From the NCBI GenBank assembly GCA_964510785.1, contig CAZECM010000016.1, positions 1 through 52,736 of the forward strand: a DNA stretch of 52,736 nucleotides, in the 5' to 3' direction. Source of the DNA: JAAYZM01 sp964510785 (GTDB lineage Bacteria > Actinomycetota > Actinomycetes > Actinomycetales > Cellulomonadaceae). Below the pieces are notes generated by a model. It searched no databases. It was given only the letters and a program-made list of their open reading frames with translations, and was not told the origin of the DNA. Below are positions 38,046 through 46,183 of this stretch, piece by piece (position 1 is the first letter of the stretch; the number at the start of each line of letters is the position of its first letter). The position numbers and the translations under genes are program-made.

Positions 38046-38804
38046 CTATCCCGAGTCGTCACTCATCGAGTCACGGCTCTTCAGCAGCTCTTGTGCGATG
38101 ACGCCGGCGCGCGCGAACACGTCGAGCTGGGCCGGGTTGTAGAGCTCCGCCACCGCCTCGAAGAACGTCTGCTTCGTCACACGCTCGCTCTTCGACAGGT
38201 GCGCCGCCGGGTCCATGAGCCACGGGTAGTCGACCAGGTTCTGCGCGAGGGTCGGCGCGAGCCGTTCGGCGAGCCGCTGCCGGCTCGTTTCGTCCGCGTC
38301 CGCCGAGAGGGAGTCGACCTCCTTTCCGAGCGCTTGGGCGTCGGCGTCGATCTCCACCATCCGCCGCAGGTCGTTCATCGCCTCCTCGTCGTAGAGCTGG
38401 CCGTAGATGTGGACCATCGAGCTGTCCGAGTCAGACAGGTGGGCCGCGACGGAAACGAAGCCAGCGGGAGCGTCGGCGGGCGCTTCCGCGCGCAGGATCG
38501 TCGCGATGTCCGCGCGCGCTTGTTGCAGCCGCTCGATACTCGCCGCGAGCTCTGCGTCCAGCTCGCGCAGGGTCTGCGACGCGCTCTCCCCGCCTTCGCC
38601 GACCTCACCGATCTGCGACAGGGGCACACCCAGGTCGGCGAGCCGCCGGATCCGCAAGAGGCGCACCAGATCCGGCACCCCGTACTGCTTGTACCCGTTG
38701 TACCTGCGCTCCGGCTCGCCGAGAAGGCCGAGCCGGTGGTAGTGCCGGATCGTGTTGACCGTGGTGCCGGCCAGCTCGGCGAGCTCCCGCGTGCTCCAGG
38801 CCAT
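38046..38804 (-). CDS. MerR-family regulator of the export/GPP34 module
   Basis: Protein of 252 residues. The MerR winged helix is at residues 1-70 (STRELAELAGTTVNTIRHYH, GVPDLVRLLRIRRLADLGVP) followed by a coiled coil (about 85-115) and an effector domain of about 130 residues. No Cys-rich metal site is visible and the end does not look like TipAS, so a small molecule or membrane-stress ligand is more likely. GGAGGGG precedes ATG 38804. Its stop codon lies 21 nt before the 21-bp operator, in the same direction as its targets. Confidence 0.88.
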   Translation of the reverse strand: MAWSTRELAELAGTTVNTIRHYHRLGLLGEPERRYNGYKQYGVPDLVRLLRIRRLADLGVPLSQIGEVGEGGESASQTLRELDAELAASIERLQQARADIATILRAEAPADAPAGFVSVAAHLSDSDSSMVHIYGQLYDEEAMNDLRRMVEIDADAQALGKEVDSLSADADETSRQRLAERLAPTLAQNLVDYPWLMDPAAHLSKSERVTKQTFFEAVAELYNPAQLDVFARAGVIAQELLKSRDSMSDDSG

Positions 38805-39105
38805 CGTCCCCTCCTCGTGCGACAGCGTCTCGCCGGTCCAGGATCGCGCCCCCACAACCTCTCACGCCACTCCCGTCCGAGCACCGTCAGCGTGTGGTGT
38901 GCGCACCGCACGGGGACCGAGCCGTTCCGACGCACCCGTGTCCCACGCCTGCAGCGCGGCCTTCGCGAATGCGTACAGGGTGCCGGCAGGCTCGGCGCCG
39001 ATCGACTGATGACGACACTCCGTCATGCACGCGAACGAGCCCCGCGTGAGCGCGACATCGACGCCGCAACTCTCGATCTGCTCAGCATCATGTCTCCGCA
39101 CATGA
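38805..39105. other. 301-bp stretch without a supported gene
   Basis: This is the spacer upstream of the MerR gene and downstream of the WYL gene, both leftward. The part at about 39040-39105 is less GC-rich than its surroundings. A leftward frame of 86 codons reads through (38862-39122) but has no recognisable family and mixed third-position bases. No hairpin, tRNA or repeat is seen. It may hold the MerR gene promoter or a decayed gene. Confidence 0.5.
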
Positions 39106-40083
39106 TCAGAGCTTGGATTCACCTGCCGTGCCGTACTTGCTGGTGAGTGCCACGCCGATCACGGCAAGCGCCTCGCGGACTGCGGGTGGAGCCGTCACCG
39201 CCGATACGTGCACCCAACCAGCCAGCTGCTCCGCAAGGCCTTCGACAGTGTGTGCCGAGACCTCGACCCGCGTGCCGTCTGCGGTACCTGCCGTCGCTCG
39301 TGCATGGGTGCCGAAGTGATGCAGGAACACCGGGAGGTACTGGGCCTCGACGTCTACCGTGGCGGTGACTGCGGCGCGCAGCTGCTGCACGTCCCGACCG
39401 ACTCGTTCCCACGCTTGGTCCGCATCGAAGTCCTCAGGCGGGCTACCGCTCCGCATGGTCTTCACGAGGTTCCGGATCCGGTCGATACGGTACGTGCGCG
39501 GCCGAGCCGGAGCACCCGCCTCGTCCGGGGCCGTTCCGACGGCGATCAGGTACCACCGATCGCCCCGGTTGCCGACGACAAGAGGGAACACCTCTCGCTC
39601 CCCGCTCCTGCTCCCGTACTCGAACCGCACCACCCGTTGCTCCGCGATCGCTTGCCGCAGAGCGAGTGTCTCTGCTGGCTCCACCGCAGCTCGGTCGCCC
39701 CATGCCGGCCCAGTCTTCGTCGCGTCGCGGATACGTTCGGCCTTCTCACGCGTCGGCGCAGGCAGGGCCTGCAAGAGCTTCTGCTCCGCACTCACGTCCG
39801 TGCTCGACTGCGCGGGACGGCCGAGCCTCAGGAAGAGCGCCGCGGCTTCTGGCCCTGTCAAGGCCGTCAGGTCGAGACGCGTGCCACCGAGGATGCGCCA
39901 GCCGCCGCCGCGACCAGGCTGTGAGTACAGCGGGAACCCGGCCGCCAGCAACGCCTCGAGGTCTCGACGGGCTGTCGCTACCGAGATCTCCAGCTCGTCG
40001 GCGAGCTCCGCTGCCGTCATGCTGCCGCGGGACTGCAGCAGCAACAGAGCACGGATGACGCGATCGGCCCGCATGGCGATCAT
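39106..40083 (-). CDS. WYL-domain regulator (YafY-type)
   Basis: Protein of 325 residues. The N-terminal HTH (MRADRVIRALLLLQSRGSMT, AELADELEISVATARRDLEAL) is followed by the WYL region (AIAEQRVVRFEYGSRSGER ... DRWYLIAVG ... YRIDRI) near residues 150-210 and a C-terminal WCX extension. WYL proteins bind nucleotides or other ligands and control neighbouring genes. ATG 40083 has GAGGA 5 nt upstream; ATG 40074 is the other candidate. It is divergent from a VOC gene with ACTC-GGT-GAGT between them. Confidence 0.9.
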   Translation of the reverse strand: MIAMRADRVIRALLLLQSRGSMTAAELADELEISVATARRDLEALLAAGFPLYSQPGRGGGWRILGGTRLDLTALTGPEAAALFLRLGRPAQSSTDVSAEQKLLQALPAPTREKAERIRDATKTGPAWGDRAAVEPAETLALRQAIAEQRVVRFEYGSRSGEREVFPLVVGNRGDRWYLIAVGTAPDEAGAPARPRTYRIDRIRNLVKTMRSGSPPEDFDADQAWERVGRDVQQLRAAVTATVDVEAQYLPVFLHHFGTHARATAGTADGTRVEVSAHTVEGLAEQLAGWVHVSAVTAPPAVREALAVIGVALTSKYGTAGESKL

Positions 40084-40102
40084 CCTCTTCCTCAAAGTGG
40101 TC

Positions 40103-40113
40103 ACTCGGTGAGT
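40103..40113. promoter_or_regulatory. Small palindrome ACTC-GGT-GAGT between WYL and VOC genes
   Basis: Four-base arms around 3 nt lie next to TACTTT (40113-40118), a possible -10 box of the VOC gene. The position suits a WYL-protein operator, but the repeat is short. Confidence 0.4.
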
Positions 40114-40167
40114 ACTTTACGGGACAGGCTGCTTCTCGTCCCGGTACCTCAGACCGAAAGGAACCTC

Positions 40168-40569
40168 GTGTTCAGAGGAATAGCCAACGTGAATCTCGTC
40201 GCCTCCGACATGGACCGGGCCGTCGCCTGGTACACCGACGTCATGGATGCCGAACCGTACTTCGTGCGTCCGGAGTCCGGAACACCCCAGTACGCCGAGT
40301 GGCGATTCGGGGACGACGAGGACGAGCTCGCTCTCATGGATGCCCGCTTCCGTCCCGCACCAGCCGAACCGGGCGGCGCGCTCGTCTACCTGCACGTCGA
40401 CGACGTCCCCGGTGAGCTCGACCGGCTGACGTCATTCGGCGCGACGGTGCACGACCTCGTCGTGGAACGTGGAGAGGGCTGGTTCACTGCTTCGGCGGTG
40501 GACCCGTTCGGAAACCTGATCGGGCTCATCCAGAGCCCGCACTGGGCCTCCCAGCACGCCGATCACTGA
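40168..40569 (+). CDS. VOC/glyoxalase superfamily protein
   Basis: Protein of 133 residues with two beta-alpha-beta-beta-beta halves: GIANVNLVASDMDRAVAWYT at the start and ALVYLHVDDVPGELDRLTSF then DPFGNLIGLIQ at the end. The DPFGN motif is the common VOC terminal signature; the metal ligands cannot be assigned with certainty. GAAAGGA precedes GTG 40168 by 5 nt, better than an upstream frame. It is probably controlled by the divergent WYL regulator. The substrate is unknown. Confidence 0.85.
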   Translation: MFRGIANVNLVASDMDRAVAWYTDVMDAEPYFVRPESGTPQYAEWRFGDDEDELALMDARFRPAPAEPGGALVYLHVDDVPGELDRLTSFGATVHDLVVERGEGWFTASAVDPFGNLIGLIQSPHWASQHADH

Positions 40570-40652
40570 TCCAAGGAGATCACCACGAGCGAGACCGACG
40601 AGCAGCGCGATGGTGCGACCGGCCAGAGGGGACTGTGCCCAGACACGACGAA

Positions 40653-40683
40653 GCCCAGGCGAGAAAGTTACCCTCACCTGGGC
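40653..40683. terminator. Strong hairpin between the VOC and tRNA-Pro genes (bidirectional)
   Basis: An 11-bp stem (40653-40663 with 40673-40683, one U-G pair on the minus strand) and a 9-nt loop lie between a rightward gene and a leftward tRNA. It is followed by CTTT on the plus strand and TTCG on the minus, so it could end both transcripts. Confidence 0.7.
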
Positions 40684-40690
40684 CTTTGCG

Positions 40691-40764
40691 TCGGGCTGAC
40701 AGGATTTGAACCTGCGACCCCCTGACCCCCAGTCAGGTGCGCTACCAAGCTGCGCCACAGCCCG
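40691..40764 (-). tRNA. tRNA-Pro (anticodon GGG)
   Basis: A 74-nt cloverleaf on the minus strand. The 7-bp acceptor stem is CGGGCTG with CAGCCCG, the D-loop AGCTTGGTAGC, the anticodon stem CCTGA/TCAGG with loop CTGGGGG, and the T-arm GGTTCAAATCC. The anticodon GGG (40728-40730) reads CCC. CCA is not encoded. It follows der by 64 nt in the same direction and may have its own -10 box at 40789-40794. Confidence 0.95.
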
Positions 40765-40765
40765 C

Positions 40766-40783
40766 TCGGCCCCGAGGGGCCGA
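40766..40783. repeat. Perfect palindrome next to the tRNA 5' end
   Basis: TCGGCCCC-GA-GGGGCCGA begins 1 nt upstream of the tRNA. It could fold in a der read-through transcript and help RNase P processing, or act as a terminator-like stem without a T run. Confidence 0.5.
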
Positions 40784-40788
40784 CGAGA

Positions 40789-40794
40789 ATGGTA
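40789..40794 (-). promoter_or_regulatory. Possible -10 box (TACCAT) of tRNA-Pro
   Basis: TACCAT on the minus strand would start transcription near 40782, about 18 nt before the mature tRNA. Confidence 0.3.
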
Positions 40795-40828
40795 CCCCAG
40801 TCGGCGCCGCCCCCGCGCAGCCGACCTG

Positions 40829-42319
40829 CTACCGCCGCCGCTTCTCACGCACCCGCACGGACAGCTCGATGGGCGTGCCCTCGAAGCCGAACGTCTCGCG
40901 CAGGCGGCGCTCGATGAAGCGTCGATACCCCGCCTCGATGAATCCCGAGGCGAAGATGACGAACCGCGGTGGGCGCGTCGAGGCCTGCGTCGCGTACAGG
41001 ATGCGGGGCTGCTTGCCGCCGCGCACGGGGTGCGGGTGTGCCGCGACGAGCTCCCCGAGGAACGAGTTGAGCTTCCCCGTCGAGACACGCGTCTCCCACG
41101 AGCCGAGCGCCACGTCGAGCGCCGGCACGAGCTTCTCGGCGTGCCAGCCCGTCTTCGCGGAGAGGTTGACGCGCGGCGCCCAGCTCACCTGGTGCAGGTC
41201 ACGCTCGATCTCGCGCTCGAGGAACGGCCGGCGGTCCTCGTCCATGAGGTCCCACTTGTTGTAGGCGATGACGAGGGCGCGCCCGGAGTCCACGGCCTGC
41301 GAGATCACGCGCGTGTCCTGCTCCGTGACGGGCGAGGAGGCATCCAGGAGGACGACGGCGACCTCCGAGCGCTCGATCGCGGCGCGGGTGCGCAGCGAGG
41401 CGTAGAAGTCCGCCCCGGAGGTCTGGTGCACGCGCCGCCGGATGCCCGCGGTGTCCACGAACCACCACGTGCGGTTCTTGAGGACGATGAGCTCGTCGAC
41501 CGGGTCGCGCGTCGTACCGGCGACCTCGTCCACGACCACGCGCTCGCTCCCGGCGAGCTTGTTGAGCAGCGAGGACTTGCCCACGTTCGGTCGCCCGACG
41601 AGGGCGATCCGGCGCGGCCCGCCCTCGGGGATCTCCTGGCCGTGCGCGGACTCGGTGGGCAGCGCGGCGAGGATCGCGTCGAGCAGGTCGCCCGTGCCAC
41701 GCCCGTGCAGCGCGGAGATGGCGTGCGGCTCCCCCAGCCCGAGGCTCCACAGCACCGCGGCGTCCGACTCGCCGGAGGGACCGTCGACCTTGTTGGCTGC
41801 GAGCACCACGGGCTTGCCCGAGCGGCGCAAGAGCTTGACGACCTGCTCGTCGGTCGCCGTCGGGCCCACGGTCGCGTCCACCACGAACAGCACGGCGTCG
41901 GCGAGCAGGATCGCGACCTCGGCCTGCTCGGCCACGCGTGCGTCGATCCCGGCGACGTCGACCTCCCAGCCGCCCGTGTCGACCAGGGTGAAGTCACGCC
42001 CGGACCACTCGGCCTCGTAGTGCACGCGGTCGCGCGTCACGCCAGGGGTGTCCTCGACCACCGCCTCGCGCCGACCCAGGATGCGGTTGACGAGGGTCGA
42101 CTTGCCGACGTTCGGGCGCCCGACGACGGCGAGCACCGGCAGCGGTGCCCGCGTGTCGTCCTCGGCGTCCTCGAAGCCCTCGCCGCCGAGCAGCGACATG
42201 TCCCCGGGGTCGAGCTCGTACTCGACGAGTCCGGCGCGCAGCGCCTCGGCGCGGGGGACGTCATCGACGACCTCGATGGGGATCTCGGGGCCCTCAGGCT
42301 CGTACTCGGTCTCGCTCAT
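40829..42319 (-). CDS. der: Ribosome assembly GTPase Der (EngA)
   Basis: Protein of 496 residues with two tandem GTPase domains: GRPNVGKSTLVNRI (residues about 67-80), DTPGVTRDR, VDTGGW, NKVDG for the first; GRPNVGKSSLLNKL, DTAGIRRR, YNKWD for the second. A C-terminal KH-like domain follows (GKLNSFLGELVAAHPHP, RPPRFVIFASG). Der is needed to mature the 50S subunit. The acidic N-terminal extension of about 60 residues is common in actinomycetes. It overlaps plsC by 4 nt (ATGA). Confidence 0.96.
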   Translation of the reverse strand: MSETEYEPEGPEIPIEVVDDVPRAEALRAGLVEYELDPGDMSLLGGEGFEDAEDDTRAPLPVLAVVGRPNVGKSTLVNRILGRREAVVEDTPGVTRDRVHYEAEWSGRDFTLVDTGGWEVDVAGIDARVAEQAEVAILLADAVLFVVDATVGPTATDEQVVKLLRRSGKPVVLAANKVDGPSGESDAAVLWSLGLGEPHAISALHGRGTGDLLDAILAALPTESAHGQEIPEGGPRRIALVGRPNVGKSSLLNKLAGSERVVVDEVAGTTRDPVDELIVLKNRTWWFVDTAGIRRRVHQTSGADFYASLRTRAAIERSEVAVVLLDASSPVTEQDTRVISQAVDSGRALVIAYNKWDLMDEDRRPFLEREIERDLHQVSWAPRVNLSAKTGWHAEKLVPALDVALGSWETRVSTGKLNSFLGELVAAHPHPVRGGKQPRILYATQASTRPPRFVIFASGFIEAGYRRFIERRLRETFGFEGTPIELSVRVREKRRR

Positions 42320-43005
42320 CCGGTCATTCTCCCCTGTCTGCGGGCCAGCGGGTCATCCGCGGGCAGCGCGATGCCAGATCGGGTCACGGCGTCACCGACG
42401 ACGGCGGCCAGCGCGACCCGGATCTGCTCGTTGGCGGTCACGAGCGCATCGCGACCGGACATGCCGTCGGACCGCTCGATGTGCAACGGCTCACCGAACT
42501 CGACCGCGAGCCGACGGCGCACCCCGGGCAGGCGATGCACCGACTCCCCCGTGCGCCGGGTCCCGAGCACGGCGGCGGGGACGACGACGGCACCCGCATC
42601 GAGGGCGAGCCACGCCGCGCCGGCGCGCGCATCGGCCGCGTCACCCTTGCCGCGGGAACCCTCGGGGAACACCGCGACGAGCCCTCCGGCGCGCAGGTGC
42701 TTCCGGGCGGCGGCGAGCGCGGAGCGTCCGCCGTCGGCGTCGTCGACCGGGATCTGCCCCGAGGCGCGCAGCAGCCAGCCGAGCGGGCCCACGAAGAACC
42801 CGCGCCGCACGAGCACGGCCGCCCCGCGGGGCACGGCTCCGACGAGCACCGGCCCGTCCATGAGGCCGGTGTGGTTCGCGACGACGACGACGGGGCCGCT
42901 GGCCGGCACGTGCTCCGCGCCGATGACCCGGGTGCGCCACACGCCGTGCGCGAGGAAGCGGCCGATCGATCGCGCCCAGCCCGGTGGCGTGCGCGGCGTG
43001 CTCAC
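42316..43005 (-). CDS. 1-acyl-glycerol-3-phosphate acyltransferase family protein (PlsC-like)
   Basis: Protein of 229 residues with the acyltransferase motifs NHTGLMDGPVL (HX4D) near residue 44 and VAVFPEGSRGKGDA near 111. It transfers acyl groups to lysophospholipids in phospholipid synthesis. It lies between cmk and der, sharing 4 nt with each, as in the conserved cmk-plsC-der order of many actinomycetes. A possible membrane-associated helix is near residues 65-85. Confidence 0.9.
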   Translation of the reverse strand: MSTPRTPPGWARSIGRFLAHGVWRTRVIGAEHVPASGPVVVVANHTGLMDGPVLVGAVPRGAAVLVRRGFFVGPLGWLLRASGQIPVDDADGGRSALAAARKHLRAGGLVAVFPEGSRGKGDAADARAGAAWLALDAGAVVVPAAVLGTRRTGESVHRLPGVRRRLAVEFGEPLHIERSDGMSGRDALVTANEQIRVALAAVVGDAVTRSGIALPADDPLARRQGRMTG

Positions 43006-43706
43006 CGTCGCCGCTCGACGAGGTCGAGCACGGCCTGGACGGTCTGTTCGAGGTCGAGCTCCGAGGAGTCCACCGTGACGACGCCGTCGGCCGCCTCGAG
43101 GAAGCTCGTGACCGCGGAGTCGACCTTGTCGCGCTGCACCACGAACCGGCGCGTGGCCTCGACCGCTGAGGCATCGGCCGTGCCGTGCACCTCACGGGCG
43201 CGCCGGGCGAGCCGGGCCTCCTCGGAGGCCGTCAGCAGGACGCGTACGTCCGCGTCGGGGGCGATGACCGTGGTGATGTCGCGGCCCTCGGCGACGATGC
43301 CCCGTCCACCCGAGAACGAGTCCGGCAGTGCCTCGTCCGCGATCGCCCGCTGCTGCCGCTCGCGGAGCTCGGCGCGCACGTCGAGGTTCGAGGACACGGC
43401 GCTCACCGCGCCCGTCATCTCGGGGGTGCGGATCGCTGCCGCGACGTCCTCGTCCCCCACCATGACGCCAGGGGCGGCGGGGTCGACGCCCAGGTGCAGC
43501 GGCATCCGCCGCACGGCCTCGAGCACGGCGACCGGATCACCGAGCTCGACGCCCTGGTGCAGGCACCACCACGTCGCGGCGCGGTAGATCGCCCCCGTGT
43601 CGAGGTAGGCGAGGCCGAGCGCGGCCGCGACCCGGCGGGACACCGAGGACTTCCCGGACCCGGACGGCCCGTCGATGGCGATGACCAGGGCAGGGCGCTC
43701 AAGCAT
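43002..43706 (-). CDS. cmk: Cytidylate kinase
   Basis: Protein of 234 residues with the P-loop GPSGSGKSSVSRRVA near residues 11-25, LDTGAIYRAATW, and GRDITTVIAPDADVRVLLTA. It phosphorylates CMP and dCMP, recycling nucleotides. GAGGAG precedes ATG 43706 by 4 nt; a GTG at 43718 is possible but less good. It overlaps tyrA by 8 nt and plsC by 4 nt, within the scpAB-rluB-cmk-der run. Confidence 0.95.
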   Translation of the reverse strand: MLERPALVIAIDGPSGSGKSSVSRRVAAALGLAYLDTGAIYRAATWWCLHQGVELGDPVAVLEAVRRMPLHLGVDPAAPGVMVGDEDVAAAIRTPEMTGAVSAVSSNLDVRAELRERQQRAIADEALPDSFSGGRGIVAEGRDITTVIAPDADVRVLLTASEEARLARRAREVHGTADASAVEATRRFVVQRDKVDSAVTSFLEAADGVVTVDSSELDLEQTVQAVLDLVERRR

Positions 43707-44790
43707 GCTGCTCCTCACCCGCGACCCGCCAACCTCGGGCGGCCAGGACGTCGATGAGCTGGCCGGTGTGACCGGGCAGCACCGAGATCGAGGCGAGGCC
43801 TACGGGTTGACCGGGCGAGTGCTCGAGGAGCAGGTCCTCGAGGTTCACGCCGGCCTCACCGATCTCGGTGAGGAGGCGGGCCAGCTCCCCCGGCGAGTCG
43901 GGCACGAGCACCGTGACGACCTCGAACGCGCGCGGCGCACCGCCGTGCTTGCCGGGGATGCGGCCCACGCCCTGGTTCCCGGACTCGACCACGCGGGCCA
44001 GGCCCGCGAGCGAACCCGCGTCGAGGGCGTCGATGACCCGGTCCAGGTCGTCGCGCAGGCCCGTGAGGAGGTCGCGCACCGGGCCGGAGTTCGCCGCGAG
44101 GATCCCCGCCCACAGCGCGGCGTCGCTCGCGGCGATGCGCGTCGTGTCCCGCAGCCCCTGGCCGGCGAGAGCAAGAGCCTCCGGCTCGGCACGCACGAGG
44201 CGGGCCGCCACGAGGCTCGCGGCGACCTGGGGCAGGTGGGAGACGAGCGCGACGGCGCCGTCGTGTCCCTCGGCGTCCATCGCGACGGGCACCGCACCGA
44301 GGTCCACCGCGAGGGACCGCACGGCGAGCAGCGCCTCGTCGCTCGCGTGACCCGGGTCGACGATGACCCAGGGGCGCGCGGCGAAGAGCTGCGCCTGGGC
44401 CGCGGTGGGCCCGGAACGCTCCCGGCCGGCCATGGGATGGGAGCCGACGTAGCGGGTCAGGTCCGCTCCCGTGGTGGCCAGGGCGTCGCGGACCGCCGTC
44501 TTGACGCTCGCGACGTCCGTCACGACGGCCGCGGGGTGCGCGGTGAGCTCGGCGGCGACGACGTCCGCCACGACGTCGGGGGGCGCGGCTACGACGACGA
44601 GAGCCACGGGACCGTCGTCGTCGGCCGCAAGCCTGCCCGCCCCCATGTCCAGCGCGATGGCGAGCGCCGTGCGGGACGGGTCCGCGAGCACGACGTCGAC
44701 GCCGAGCGCCCGCAGCGCGAGGCCGATCGACGTGCCGAGCAACCCCGTACCGACGACGCGCACCGGGCCGCGGGTCGCGACAGGACTCAC
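43699..44790 (-). CDS. tyrA: Prephenate dehydrogenase with C-terminal ACT domain
   Basis: Protein of 363 residues. The NAD-binding motif VVGTGLLGTSIGLAL is near residues 12-26, with VTDVASVKTAVRDAL, GSHPMAGRERSGP (the catalytic His region) and SHLPQVAASLVAA. The C-terminal ACT domain (FEVVTVLVPDSPGELARLL, about 285-355) probably senses tyrosine. It converts prephenate to 4-hydroxyphenylpyruvate in tyrosine synthesis. GTG 44790 overlaps the rluB stop codon (GTGA). Confidence 0.94.
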   Translation of the reverse strand: MSPVATRGPVRVVGTGLLGTSIGLALRALGVDVVLADPSRTALAIALDMGAGRLAADDDGPVALVVVAAPPDVVADVVAAELTAHPAAVVTDVASVKTAVRDALATTGADLTRYVGSHPMAGRERSGPTAAQAQLFAARPWVIVDPGHASDEALLAVRSLAVDLGAVPVAMDAEGHDGAVALVSHLPQVAASLVAARLVRAEPEALALAGQGLRDTTRIAASDAALWAGILAANSGPVRDLLTGLRDDLDRVIDALDAGSLAGLARVVESGNQGVGRIPGKHGGAPRAFEVVTVLVPDSPGELARLLTEIGEAGVNLEDLLLEHSPGQPVGLASISVLPGHTGQLIDVLAARGWRVAGEEQHA

Positions 44791-45539
44791 AGGTCGACGG
44801 CCTTCATGAGCGTGCCGAGCTCGGTGCGGCCCAGCACGCGCGTGCGTCCCTGGCGCAGGTCTCCGAGACGGATGGGGCCGATCTGCGTGCGCACGAGCCG
44901 CCCGACGGGCAGGCCGACCTCCTCGAACATGCGCCGCACGATGCGGTTGCGACCCTCGTGCAGCTGCACCTCGATGAGCGCCTGGTTCGGCGTCTGGTCG
45001 ACGATGCGGTAGGCGTCGAGCCTCGCCGGACCGTCGTCGAGCTCGACACCGGCGAGAAGCGCCTTGCCGTGGGCGGGGCGCGCCCGGCCCGTCACGTCCA
45101 CGAGGTAGGTCTTGGGCACCCGGTACTTCGGGTGCGCGAGGCGGTGCGCGAGCTCGCCGTCGTTCGTGAGCAGCAAGAGCCCCTCGGACTCCGCGTCGAG
45201 CCGTCCGATGTGGAAGAGGCGGTCGCTGCGGTTCGCGACGAACTGGTCGAGCGAGGGTCGGCCGTCCGGGTCGTGCATCGTCGAGACGACACCGACCGGC
45301 TTGTTGAGCGCGAGGGTCACGAGCGAGGTGTCGAGCTGCACGCGCAGCCCGTCGACGTGCACGACGGCGCGACGCGGGTCGATGCGCACCCCGAGCTCGC
45401 GCACGACGGCGCCGTCGACCTCGACCCGCCCGGAGGCGATGAGCTGCTCGCACGCGCGCCGTGAGCCGAGGCCCGCACCGGCGAGCACCTTCTGCAGGCG
45501 TACGCCGTCGGCCACGTGCACGTCATGCTGAGGTTTCAC
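44787..45539 (-). CDS. rluB: 23S rRNA pseudouridine synthase RluB-type (RsuA/RluB family)
   Basis: Protein of 250 residues. The N-terminal S4 domain (VRLQKVLAGAGLGSRRACEQ) is followed by the synthase core with the catalytic Asp in HIGRLDAESEGLLLLTNDGE and a late GRNRIVRRMFEEVGLPV. Family members make pseudouridine in 16S or 23S rRNA; scpB proximity points to the RluB branch. GTG 45539 overlaps the scpB stop codon (GTGA). Confidence 0.92.
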   Translation of the reverse strand: MKPQHDVHVADGVRLQKVLAGAGLGSRRACEQLIASGRVEVDGAVVRELGVRIDPRRAVVHVDGLRVQLDTSLVTLALNKPVGVVSTMHDPDGRPSLDQFVANRSDRLFHIGRLDAESEGLLLLTNDGELAHRLAHPKYRVPKTYLVDVTGRARPAHGKALLAGVELDDGPARLDAYRIVDQTPNQALIEVQLHEGRNRIVRRMFEEVGLPVGRLVRTQIGPIRLGDLRQGRTRVLGRTELGTLMKAVDL

Positions 45540-46183
45540 ACCGGTTCTCCACTGACGTCGTCGACGTCGATCAGGTCCATGTCGGGCAGGTAGGGCGCGA
45601 GCGGGGGCAGCTCGTCGAGCGAGCCGAGCCCCATGCGCTCCAAGAAGTATCCCGTGGTTCCGTAGCGCACCGCACCAGTGGCCGGGTCCGTGCCGACCTC
45701 CGTGACGAGTCCCCGCGTCGTGAGGGTGCGCACCACGGAGTCGACGTTGACGCCGCGCACGCCCGAGACCTGCCCGCGCGTGACGGGCTGGCGGTAGGCG
45801 ATGACGGCGAGCGTCTCGAGGGCGGCCTGCGTGAGGCGAGCGGACTGCCCGTCGAGGACGAAGCGCCCCACGACGTCGGCGAGCGGTCCCGCCGAGTACA
45901 GCCGCCAGCCCTCCCCCACGTGGCGCAGCTCGAAACCTCGGGGTCGGCCGCCGCGCTCGCCCCGGTACTCCGCTGCGAGCTCGGCGAGGATGGCGTCGAC
46001 CTCGTCGGTGGGCAGCGCGAGCACGCTCGCGAGCTGGACCACGGAGACGGGCTCCTCGGTGACCATGAGGACGGCCTCGACGGCCGCGACGGCACCGCCG
46101 GGCAGGTCGTGGACGTCGAAGGCGAGCTCGTCCGCGGCGGCGGGGGTGCCGTCGGCGGACGTCTCCTCGAGCTGCTCGCTCAC
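45536..46183 (-). CDS. scpB: Segregation and condensation protein B
   Basis: Protein of 215 residues with the tandem winged helices of ScpB: AVAAVEAVLMVTEEPVSVVQ and LTQAALETLAVIAYRQPVTRGQVSGVRGVN, then YGTTGYFLERMGLGSLDELP at the end. ScpB dimers bind ScpA in the SMC condensin complex. GTG 46183 follows AGGAGG and overlaps the scpA stop codon (GTGA). An Asp-rich tail (DMDLIDVDDVSGE) follows. Confidence 0.94.
   Translation of the reverse strand: MSEQLEETSADGTPAAADELAFDVHDLPGGAVAAVEAVLMVTEEPVSVVQLASVLALPTDEVDAILAELAAEYRGERGGRPRGFELRHVGEGWRLYSAGPLADVVGRFVLDGQSARLTQAALETLAVIAYRQPVTRGQVSGVRGVNVDSVVRTLTTRGLVTEVGTDPATGAVRYGTTGYFLERMGLGSLDELPPLAPYLPDMDLIDVDDVSGEPV

Noticed and set aside
38862..39122. 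Possible small gene of 86 codons
   Set aside because: It has no recognisable family, mixed third-position bases, overlaps the WYL gene end and has no ribosome site.
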